Source of the DNA: Microbacterium sp.
Lineage (GTDB): Bacteria; Actinomycetota; Actinomycetes; Actinomycetales; Microbacteriaceae
Length of the DNA stretch: 6,423 nucleotides
Direction of reading: 5' to 3'
NCBI GenBank assembly: GCA_031286555.1
Contig: JAITUD010000504.1
Span: forward strand, 1 to 6,423
How positions within the stretch are numbered: position 1 is the stretch's first letter; each line of letters begins with the position of its first letter. Positions 1 to 6,321 of the stretch are shown here, one piece after another. Below the pieces are notes generated by a model. That model was not told the DNA's origin. It saw only the letters and a program-made list of their open reading frames with translations, and made no database searches. The position numbers and the translations under genes are program-made.

Positions 1-31
1 GGGGGTGCGGAGCCGCCGGCCCCGCACCCCC
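1..31 (-). terminator. GC-rich hairpin after the minus-strand GH20 gene, probable terminator
   Basis: A perfect 10-base inverted repeat (GGGGGTGCGG at 1-10, CCGCACCCCC at 22-31) encloses an 11-base loop that is itself rich in GCCGGC. It begins 15 bases beyond the stop codon of the minus-strand gene, where an intrinsic terminator would be expected. A U-tract, if there is one, would lie before base 1 and cannot be seen, so this could be a stem-only actinobacterial-type terminator. It could also be shared with a gene outside the window. Confidence 0.65.
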
Positions 32-45
32 CTCGTTCGCTTGAC

Positions 46-2514
46 TCAGCGGGAGCCGGGCACCGAGACGGTGATCGGCGTCGTCGACACCTTCTCGCCG
101 GCCACCGACACCTCGAGCGGAGCGGGGTAGTCACCTGCCGTCGACACCTTGCGCCGCGTCTCACCGCTGTAGATCGGGTTCAGAGTCATCGCGGCGATAT
201 CGGTGGTGCCGTCCGCGGTGAGCGGAACATCCGCCGTGGTCCCGTCGGCCCAGACGATTCGGGCCGTGATCTCGCCGTTCTTCGTCGCCGGAGCCGCGAC
301 GCGCCATTTCAACGTGACCGTGGCCTGGGCGTTCGACCCCGGCGCGGAGTTCAGCGCGTTCGAGACGGTCACCCGCGGTGCCGCGGACACCGTCCAGTCG
401 ACTGTGGCGGTCGGGAAGAAGTTCACGCCCTGCACGGCCAGGCGCGGACCGCTGTCGGCCACCCGCTGCAGGAATTCCGCGGTGTTCTTGCCGGCCTGCG
501 GTGTCCAGCCGGTCTCGGCGACCGCCAGCAGACGGGGAAACGCGTAGAACTGCATCTGGTCGACGCCGCGGATGAACTCGCCCCAGACCGCGCCCTCGAC
601 GCCGAGCACGTCCTCCTCGCCGACGCCGGCGATGAACGTGGCGGGGTTCCAGCTGTAGGCGTTCTCGAGCGTGCATGCCGTCCCGCACGCCCAGGTGCCG
701 CCGAGCGGCTGGCGGCCGTCCTGCTTCTGCGGAAGGTACGCCTTGTTCGCAGGGGAGAGGATCACCTTGGCGCCCTGATCCTTCACCGCGGCGGCGGTCG
801 GGGCAGTGCCGCCGGTCCAGTACTGCACGACGGCGTCGTCCTGCGGCAGATCGGTGCCGGCGTACTCGTTCCAGCCCACCACCGTCTTGCCAAGGTCGGC
901 GACCTGTGCGTTCGCGAAGGCGACCATCTTCAGGTAGGCGTCGTGGCTCGTGGTGTGCGCCTCGTCGCCACCGATGTGCAGGTACTGCCCCGGCGTGAGC
1001 TCAGCGACCTGACGCAGCACGGTTCTGATGAACTCGTACGTCGCGTCGTTCTCGGAGTCGAGTGTCGATCGCCCGACATCGCCCGTGCCCTGGTGGGGAG
1101 CGGTGTCGCTGCCCGGCTCCGGCTTGGGAAACGAACCCGCGGAGTTCAACTGCGGGATGGCGTGCAGTGCGGCGTTGGTGTGGCCGGGGAGGTCGATCTC
1201 GGGGATCACCGTCATCCCGTTGCGCGCGGCGTAGTCGACGATGCTTCGGTAGTCGTCTTTCGTGTAGAAGCCGGTGTGCCCGAGCTCGGTGCCCATCAGC
1301 TGACCCGCCGCGTTGTAGGTCATCGCCGTGGACCCGCTCACTTCGGTGAGCAGACCGTAGTCGATCCCGGACGGATTCTCGGCGGGGGTGTCCATCGCGA
1401 GACGCCAGCCCTGGTCGTCCGTGAGGTGCAGGTGCAGGCGGTTCAGCTTCAGCGGGGCAGCCGAGTCGATGATCCGCTTGATCTCGTCGACCGTGTAGAA
1501 GCTGCGTGCCGTGTCGACCATGAGGCCGCGGTGCGCGAAGCGCGGATAGTCCTCGATCGCGACGTAGGGCATGGTCCAAGCGACGTCCGTCCTCGTGCCC
1601 GACTCCGCCCAAGCGGGCAGCAGCTGGCGCAGGGTCTGTACGCCGTTGAGCGCGCCGGCCGCGGTGTCCGCGCCGATGCGGACGCCGTCCGCGTCGACAT
1701 CGAGCACATAGCCCTCGTCCGCGTGTCCGGCCGGGGCGAGGCCCTCGGCGACGTCGATCTCGATCGCAGACTCGACTGCAGGATCGGATGCCACCACCGG
1801 CAGTTTGTATCCGGTGGACGGGTGCAGCACGTCGCGGAGCGCCTGAGCCGCCCCGCGGGCGGCGCCGCTCGCTTCGATCCGTGCGTCGGAGGGCAGCGTG
1901 AAGGCGCCGTCCCCACGCTGCACGTCGACGGGCTGCGGCACCAGCGGCAGCTGTCGGGCGGGCTCGGGCTTCGGCGCGTTCCACACGCGCATCTCCGAGA
2001 TCGAGTAGCCGTACTGGGACCAGCGCTGCGCACCCTGCATCCGTACGAACGAGACCGGCTGATCGGTGTCGATGACGATCTCGTCCGTGCGGGGGCACGT
2101 GGTCTGCCCGGTGCGCTCGGCGACGGTCTTCCAGGTCGTGCCGTCGACCGAGGTCTGCAGGGAGAAGGCGCGTGCGCAGGCGTTCGGCCAGTCGATCTCG
2201 ACCGAGTGCACGGGCGACGGCTTCGCCAGCGCGAGCTGCAGCCAGCTGTCGTCGACGTACTTCGAGGACCAGCGCGTGGACGGGTCGCCGTCGTTGACGA
2301 GCGCAGGTGCGAAGCGGTCCTGGTCCAGTTCCGTGGAGGATGCCGTGGCGACGGCGTCACGCGCGACGTCGACGCCCTCGGGAGCGGAGGCGTTGAGCGA
2401 AGCAGGGGGTTGCGAGGGCGTGGCGGATGTCAGGGCTGCGGCGCCGGGAGCGGCCAGGAGGGCCACGGAGACTGCAGCCGCGATCGTCACGGGCAGGGGG
2501 CGTATACGGATCAT
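46..2514 (-). CDS. Secreted GH20 beta-N-acetylhexosaminidase with N-terminal F5/8C module
   Basis: Predicted exo-beta-N-acetylhexosaminidase (EC 3.2.1.52-type), 822 residues. It would remove terminal beta-linked GlcNAc or GalNAc outside the cell by the substrate-assisted mechanism of family GH20. Visible in order: signal peptide (about 1-27: Arg-containing start, Ala/Val/Leu core, cleavage near GAAA/LT); F5/8 type C, CBM32-like module (about 51-178, with DGDPSTRWSS and C113/C140); GH20b domain (about 188-320); catalytic barrel (about 324-672); C-terminal beta-rich domain (about 700-822). Family motifs are intact: HRG at 328-330 with D334 and R337, TDDQGW at 365-370, PGHTNAAL at 443-450, and catalytic D517-E518 in HIGGDEAH. 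Pocket-type Trp residues are W549, W566, W608, W644 and W670. A CGTAC pair (C610, C614) is absent from the neighbour. There is no LPXTG motif, C-terminal membrane segment or SLH repeat, so it is probably released. The start is fixed by GAGGAG (2520-2525), 5 bases before ATG, and by the signal peptide. It is divergent from a paralogous GH20 gene 195 bases away. The family is secure. The exact substrate (chitooligosaccharide, N-glycan, wall fragment) is not determinable, and a lacto-N-biosidase-type or other GH20 specificity remains possible. Confidence 0.95.
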   Translation of the reverse strand: MIRIRPLPVTIAAAVSVALLAAPGAAALTSATPSQPPASLNASAPEGVDVARDAVATASSTELDQDRFAPALVNDGDPSTRWSSKYVDDSWLQLALAKPSPVHSVEIDWPNACARAFSLQTSVDGTTWKTVAERTGQTTCPRTDEIVIDTDQPVSFVRMQGAQRWSQYGYSISEMRVWNAPKPEPARQLPLVPQPVDVQRGDGAFTLPSDARIEASGAARGAAQALRDVLHPSTGYKLPVVASDPAVESAIEIDVAEGLAPAGHADEGYVLDVDADGVRIGADTAAGALNGVQTLRQLLPAWAESGTRTDVAWTMPYVAIEDYPRFAHRGLMVDTARSFYTVDEIKRIIDSAAPLKLNRLHLHLTDDQGWRLAMDTPAENPSGIDYGLLTEVSGSTAMTYNAAGQLMGTELGHTGFYTKDDYRSIVDYAARNGMTVIPEIDLPGHTNAALHAIPQLNSAGSFPKPEPGSDTAPHQGTGDVGRSTLDSENDATYEFIRTVLRQVAELTPGQYLHIGGDEAHTTSHDAYLKMVAFANAQVADLGKTVVGWNEYAGTDLPQDDAVVQYWTGGTAPTAAAVKDQGAKVILSPANKAYLPQKQDGRQPLGGTWACGTACTLENAYSWNPATFIAGVGEEDVLGVEGAVWGEFIRGVDQMQFYAFPRLLAVAETGWTPQAGKNTAEFLQRVADSGPRLAVQGVNFFPTATVDWTVSAAPRVTVSNALNSAPGSNAQATVTLKWRVAAPATKNGEITARIVWADGTTADVPLTADGTTDIAAMTLNPIYSGETRRKVSTAGDYPAPLEVSVAGEKVSTTPITVSVPGSR

Positions 2515-2519
2515 TGCTT

Positions 2520-2525
2520 CTCCTC
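2520..2525 (-). promoter_or_regulatory. Shine-Dalgarno site of the minus-strand GH20 gene
   Basis: On the minus strand GAGGAG lies 5 bases before the ATG at 2514-2512, a strong match to the 16S rRNA anti-Shine-Dalgarno. It decides this start: the only nearby upstream ATG (inside CGATGAGG) is in another frame. Confidence 0.85.
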
Positions 2526-2551
2526 ATCGAGACGGGAACGTACGCGTGGCC

Positions 2552-2580
2552 AGCATCGGACGGCATCTTTTTTCCGTCAA
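2552..2580 (-). promoter_or_regulatory. Candidate promoter of the minus-strand GH20 gene
   Basis: Read on the minus strand, a -35 box TTGACG (2580-2575) is followed after 17 bases by GATGCT (2557-2552). The latter keeps only the conserved A and final T of the actinobacterial TANNNT -10. The predicted start of transcription is near 2545, giving a leader of about 31 bases. The -35 is good and the -10 is poor, so an activator may be needed, or the real -10 may lie elsewhere. GCATC repeats with a 10-base period (2553-2557 and 2563-2567) overlap the -10. Confidence 0.42.
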
Positions 2581-2584
2581 TCCA

Positions 2585-2598
2585 CCGATGAAAATCGG
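2585..2598. repeat. Small inverted repeat between the two divergent -35 boxes
   Basis: CCGAT and ATCGG form a perfect 5-base inverted repeat around GAAA. The second arm is part of AAATCGG (2592-2598), which recurs as a direct repeat at 2603-2609, one 11-base step later. The cluster sits in the 55 bases between the two opposed -35 boxes, a typical place for an activator or shared regulator. No known operator consensus was recognised, and repeats this short can arise by chance. Confidence 0.3.
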
Positions 2599-2635
2599 CC
2601 GCAAATCGGGTCGGAACGTTTCGTGAACGCAACCA

Positions 2636-2664
2636 TTGACGAATTTGTAAACCGTCCGTATGGT
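2636..2664 (+). promoter_or_regulatory. Probable sigma-70-type promoter of the plus-strand GH20 gene
   Basis: A -35 box TTGACG (2636-2641) and a -10 box TATGGT (2659-2664) are separated by the optimal 17 bases. The spacer is AT-rich compared with the rest of the window. Transcription should start near 2670-2672, giving a leader of about 38-40 bases before the ATG at 2710. This is the best promoter in the window and fits the housekeeping sigma factor of Actinobacteria (TTGACN, TANNNT). Confidence 0.72.
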
Positions 2665-2676
2665 ACGAGGCACCAC

Positions 2677-2692
2677 ATGTTTGCGGAAACAT
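2677..2692. promoter_or_regulatory. Probable operator: 16-base near-palindrome at the plus-gene start of transcription
   Basis: ATGTTTGCGGAAACAT has perfect 6-base arms (ATGTTT/AAACAT) and an almost symmetric centre (14 of 16 bases symmetric). It lies at about +6 to +22 from the predicted transcription start, so a bound protein would block initiation or elongation. Size and symmetry resemble operators of LacI-family sugar repressors, but no regulator gene is in the window and the assignment is inferred. The ATG inside it (2677) is in frame with the gene but has no ribosome binding site and is not taken as the start. Confidence 0.5.
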
Positions 2693-2697
2693 CCAGC

Positions 2698-2702
2698 GAA
2701 GG
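2698..2702 (+). promoter_or_regulatory. Shine-Dalgarno site of the plus-strand GH20 gene
   Basis: GAAGG lies 7 bases before the ATG at 2710. It supports 2710 over the in-frame ATG at 2677 and over the much longer open frame that continues upstream to 943, antisense to the other gene. A second ATG follows directly at 2713 and cannot be excluded as the start; it would remove one residue. Confidence 0.72.
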
Positions 2703-2709
2703 TGACTCG

Positions 2710-5700
2710 ATGATGAGAACTCCGAAGTACGTCCGACGACTGTCAGCCGGTGGGGCGGTGGTCGTCACAGGCCTCGCACTCTTCCTCGCCGCACCGGGAT
2801 CTCCGGCCGTCGGCGCGGCAGCTCCCGCCGCTGCCGAAGGCACGAACGTCGCGCTGGCCTCCGCCGGTGGCACGGTGACCGCCACCGGACAGGAGGTTGC
2901 GGGGCAGTGGGGCCCTGCGCTCGTCATCGACGGCATCAAGAACCCCGGCGCCGCGTCGCGGGACCAGTCGCGCTGGTCGTCCAACACGGCCGATGACGCG
3001 TCCGTGACCGTCGAGCTCGCGAAGCCCACGGTGATCGACCACATCGCCATCGAATGGGAGGCCGCCTGCGCGGCGAAGTACAAGCTGCAGGTCTCCACCG
3101 ACGGCACGACCTTCGTCGACGCGACCGGCGTGATCGCCCCGGTGTGCGGCACTCGCGACGTGCAGAAGATCACCGCCGCGGATGCCGGCATCGCATACCG
3201 CTTCGTGCGGATGCAGAGCATCGAGCGCACGCCGATCGGCGGGCAGAAGTACGGCGTCTCGCTGTGGGAGTTCGAGGTGTGGGACGGCGCCGAACCCGTC
3301 GTCGTGACCTCGCGCGCGGACTCTCTCGTGCCGCTTCCCGTGAACGTCGCCGTCGACGACGATGCTGCGCCGTTCACGCTCGACCGTGACGCGCGCATCG
3401 TCGCACCGGCATCCCTCGCGCACAGCGCGAAGTTCTTCGCGAAGCTGGTGCGCGGCTCCACCGGCTTCGATGTGCCGGTCGTCGACAGCGGCGCCCGCGA
3501 TGGCGACATCGTCTTCGCTCAGGGCGAGGTCCAGGGCTTCGCCGGCAAGGACGAGGCCTACGCACTGGACACGAGCGCGAAGGCGATCACTCTCACCGCA
3601 CCGACCGATCAGGGCGCCTTCAACGGCGTGCAGACGCTGCGGCAACTGTTCCCGGCCTTCATCGAGTCCGACACCGTCGTGCAGGCGGACTGGACCGCAC
3701 CGGCCGTGAAGATCACCGATGCGCCACGGTTCTCGCACCGCGGGTCGATGCTCGACGTCGCCCGGTCGTTCCTCACCGTCGACGAGGTCAAGGCGTACCT
3801 CGACTCGATGGCGGCGTTCAAGCTCGACACGCTGCACTTCCACCTCGCGGATGACCAGGGCTGGCGACTCGAGATCACCAACGACGGCAAGGCCGCCGGC
3901 GACACGATCGACTACTCGCTGCTGACCTCGCGCTCCGGCGCGACCGCGATGACCCAGCAGGGGTTCAAGAACGAGCTGGGCCGCACCGGCTACTACACGC
4001 AGGCGCAGTACAAGGACATCGTCGCCTACGCAGCCGCGCTGCACATCACGGTCATCCCTGAGATCGACACCCCCTCGCACACCAACGCGGCGCTGCACGC
4101 GATCCCCGAGCTGAACACCGCGAACTCGCGCCCCGGCGTCGACGAAAGCGGCCGGGTGCCCGCCAACGGCACCGGCAACGTCGGCTACTCGACGATGGAT
4201 GCGAACTCGGATGCCACCTGGGTGTTCCTCGAGCACGTGCTGAAGCAGCTGGTCGCGCTGACCCCCGGTGAGTACGTCCACGTCGGCGGCGACGAGTCGC
4301 ACGTCACCCCGCACGACGACTACGTCACCTTCATCACCAAGTCGGTGCAGCTCGTGCACAGCCTCGGAAAGAAGATGATGGGCTGGAACGAGGCATCCGT
4401 CGGCGGCGTGCAGACCGATGACGCGATCCAGTACTGGGTCGGCGGCACCGCGGACACCCTCGACGCCGTGAAGAACAAGGGCGCGAAGCTGGTGCTCTCC
4501 CGGAGCAACAGCGCGTACCTCGACATGAAGTACAACAGCAAGACGCCGATCGGCCTGACCTGGGCCGGCATCGGCGACTTCCCGGCGTACTACAACTGGG
4601 ATCCGGCGGGCGTGGTCACGGACGGCGGACAGAAGCTGCCGGACGAGTACATCCTCGGCGTCGAGGGGCCGATGTGGGCCGAGACGATCCGTGGCGGCGA
4701 GCAGGCGGAGTTCCTGGGCTTCCCGCGCGTGATCTCGCACGCGGAGATCGGCTGGACCCCGCAGGCGCAGCGCGACGTCACCGACTTCACCACGCGGATG
4801 GCCTCGGTCGGCGAGCGGCTGCTCGCGATGAACACGAACTTCTACGACGGCGCCGCAACGAAGTGGGAGTGGTCCGCGGCCGGGATGCCCGTCGACGTCT
4901 CTCCGGGTCACGACGTGTCGCTCTCCGTGGCGAAGGTCGCGGCTCCGGGGACGAAGGCCGATCAGGGCGGCACCGGGATCGCTGTGGACGCCGTCGATGA
5001 TGCCGACGGCGTCAGCGCCTCCACGCTGCAGGGCACGGTCACCGCGACCGTCGACTGGGGCGACGGCAGCGAGCCGACGGCGGCGACATTCCGCACCTCC
5101 GAGGCGCGCAACTCCCTGCGCGCAGCCGGGCTCTACGAGGTGCGTGGACAGCACGCCTATGCGGCGGCCGGTACTTACAAGGGCACGGTGAGGTTCTCGG
5201 ACGGCACCTCGGCGGCGTTCACGTCCACCGTCGCAGCCGGCACGCCCGATCCCTCCGATCCCGCGCCGTGGGACTCCTCCGTGACGCCGAAGATCGACGT
5301 CGCGCCGAAGGTGGATGCCGGTGATCGGCTGCACGGAGCGCTGAGCGGCTTCGAGCCCGGGTCGTATGTGGAGATCTCGATCGGCGACCGCGTGCTCGGA
5401 ACGGTCCGCCCCGACGCGAAGGGCGAGTTCGCCCTGTCGCTTCCGGTCGTCGCCGAGACCTACAGCGGGACGTACCCGGTGATCGCGAAGGTCGGTGAGC
5501 GCACGGCATCCGACGAGGTCGTCGTCTCGTCGCACCTGGTGCCGCTGCAGAACCGGATCGACACCGCGAAGCTGTCCCTGGTCGGCGTCGACTCCGAGGA
5601 GACCGTCGGCGAGAAGGCCGGCGGGGCGAACGCGATCGACGGCGACCCCGCCACCTTCTGGCACACCCAGTGGCAGGGTGCGAGCCCCGCCTACCCGCAC

Positions 5701-6321
5701 TGGATCACGATCGACCTCGGCGCCGAGTACGACGTCACCGGGTTCGGGTACACCCAGCGCGGCGGCCAGGCGAACGGCCGAATGAAGGACTACGAGGTGT
5801 ACGTGAGTGATTCGCCGGACGAGTTCGGCGAGCCCGTGCAGACCGGATCGTTCCTCGACATCAACCGCGAGCAGGTGTTCGAGTTCGCCGCTCCGGCACG
5901 CGGACGCTACCTGAAGCTGGTCGGCACCTCGTCGATCAACGGCAACGCGTTCGGCGGTGCTGCCGAGATCAGCATCGGGGGCGTCGAGCCGGGTACGGCG
6001 GAGCCGATGCTCACGCTCGGGGCGACGGAGATCGCCTCCGGCGCATCGCTGCCGCTCGCGGCATCCGGTCTCGCGAGTGACACGGTGACGACCGTGCAGC
6101 TGATCCAGGTCGCGGCGCCCAGGGGCGCGAAGCCGGCGAAGCCGGTGACCCTGGCGGACGGGGTGAAGACCGACGCCGACGGACAGCTCGACATCGAGGT
6201 GACCGTTCCGCGGAAGGTCAAGGGCGGTGACTACCTCGTGGTCGTCACCCAGGTGGTAGACGGGAAGACCACCGAGCTCCGCGCGGATCTGATCGTGAAG
6301 CCGAAGAACGCCAAGGACTGA
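2710..6321 (+). CDS. Large secreted multimodular GH20 beta-N-acetylhexosaminidase with two F5/8C modules
   Basis: Predicted extracellular GH20 exo-enzyme acting on terminal beta-N-acetylhexosamine, 1203 residues, much longer than a minimal GH20 enzyme (roughly 500-600). Domains seen: signal peptide (about 1-42, RR at 9-10, then a hydrophobic stretch and Ala-rich cleavage region); F5/8C module (about 44-191, C120/C146); GH20b (about 203-332); catalytic barrel (about 338-684); PKD-like domain (about 768-842: VDWGDGS, then HAYAAAGTY); Ig-like module (about 855-940); second F5/8C, CBM32-like module (about 943-1090: NAIDGDPATFWHTQW, ITIDLG, RYLKLVG); second Ig-like module (about 1098-1197). GH20 motifs are present: HRG 343-345, D349, R352, ADDQGW 380-385, catalytic D528-E529 in HVGGDESH, and Trp at 559, 576, 618, 630, 656 and 682. 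The usual PGH before the H457 position reads PSH (S456). There is no sorting signal or C-terminal membrane helix, so the tail probably binds glycans or the wall noncovalently. Start 2710 has a ribosome site and signal peptide. Terminal modules recall GH20 lacto-N-biosidases, but specificity is not readable here. Confidence 0.95.
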   Translation: MMRTPKYVRRLSAGGAVVVTGLALFLAAPGSPAVGAAAPAAAEGTNVALASAGGTVTATGQEVAGQWGPALVIDGIKNPGAASRDQSRWSSNTADDASVTVELAKPTVIDHIAIEWEAACAAKYKLQVSTDGTTFVDATGVIAPVCGTRDVQKITAADAGIAYRFVRMQSIERTPIGGQKYGVSLWEFEVWDGAEPVVVTSRADSLVPLPVNVAVDDDAAPFTLDRDARIVAPASLAHSAKFFAKLVRGSTGFDVPVVDSGARDGDIVFAQGEVQGFAGKDEAYALDTSAKAITLTAPTDQGAFNGVQTLRQLFPAFIESDTVVQADWTAPAVKITDAPRFSHRGSMLDVARSFLTVDEVKAYLDSMAAFKLDTLHFHLADDQGWRLEITNDGKAAGDTIDYSLLTSRSGATAMTQQGFKNELGRTGYYTQAQYKDIVAYAAALHITVIPEIDTPSHTNAALHAIPELNTANSRPGVDESGRVPANGTGNVGYSTMDANSDATWVFLEHVLKQLVALTPGEYVHVGGDESHVTPHDDYVTFITKSVQLVHSLGKKMMGWNEASVGGVQTDDAIQYWVGGTADTLDAVKNKGAKLVLSRSNSAYLDMKYNSKTPIGLTWAGIGDFPAYYNWDPAGVVTDGGQKLPDEYILGVEGPMWAETIRGGEQAEFLGFPRVISHAEIGWTPQAQRDVTDFTTRMASVGERLLAMNTNFYDGAATKWEWSAAGMPVDVSPGHDVSLSVAKVAAPGTKADQGGTGIAVDAVDDADGVSASTLQGTVTATVDWGDGSEPTAATFRTSEARNSLRAAGLYEVRGQHAYAAAGTYKGTVRFSDGTSAAFTSTVAAGTPDPSDPAPWDSSVTPKIDVAPKVDAGDRLHGALSGFEPGSYVEISIGDRVLGTVRPDAKGEFALSLPVVAETYSGTYPVIAKVGERTASDEVVVSSHLVPLQNRIDTAKLSLVGVDSEETVGEKAGGANAIDGDPATFWHTQWQGASPAYPHWITIDLGAEYDVTGFGYTQRGGQANGRMKDYEVYVSDSPDEFGEPVQTGSFLDINREQVFEFAAPARGRYLKLVGTSSINGNAFGGAAEISIGGVEPGTAEPMLTLGATEIASGASLPLAASGLASDTVTTVQLIQVAAPRGAKPAKPVTLADGVKTDADGQLDIEVTVPRKVKGGDYLVVVTQVVDGKTTELRADLIVKPKNAKD

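Noticed and set aside
1001..2360. Two overlapping minus-strand frames inside the first GH20 gene (1001-2098 and 1449-2360)
   Set aside because: Both lie in other frames of a gene with intact motifs, are Arg-rich, and show no domain or ribosome site. They are shadows, not a frameshift.
2661..2675. TGGT-ACCA inverted repeat over the -10 and +1, like a DasR-type GntR box
   Set aside because: DasR-type sites have TGGT and ACCA 4 bases apart; here the gap is 7 and the centre is not symmetric. Too weak to list.
943..2709. Upstream open extension of the plus gene, in frame for 589 codons
   Set aside because: It is antisense to a well-supported GH20 gene, lacks a ribosome site, reads as Arg/Val-rich shadow protein, and would place the signal peptide in the middle of the product. 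It is a by-product of GC-rich codon use.
2677..2709. ATG at 2677 as alternative start of the plus gene
   Set aside because: It has no Shine-Dalgarno sequence, lies only a few bases after the predicted transcription start within the palindrome, and would add an acidic stretch before the signal peptide.
2713..2760. Twin-arginine (Tat) signal in the plus protein, from RR at residues 9-10
   Set aside because: The residues after RR (LSA) do not fit the S/T-R-R-x-F-L-K pattern. An ordinary Sec signal is more likely.
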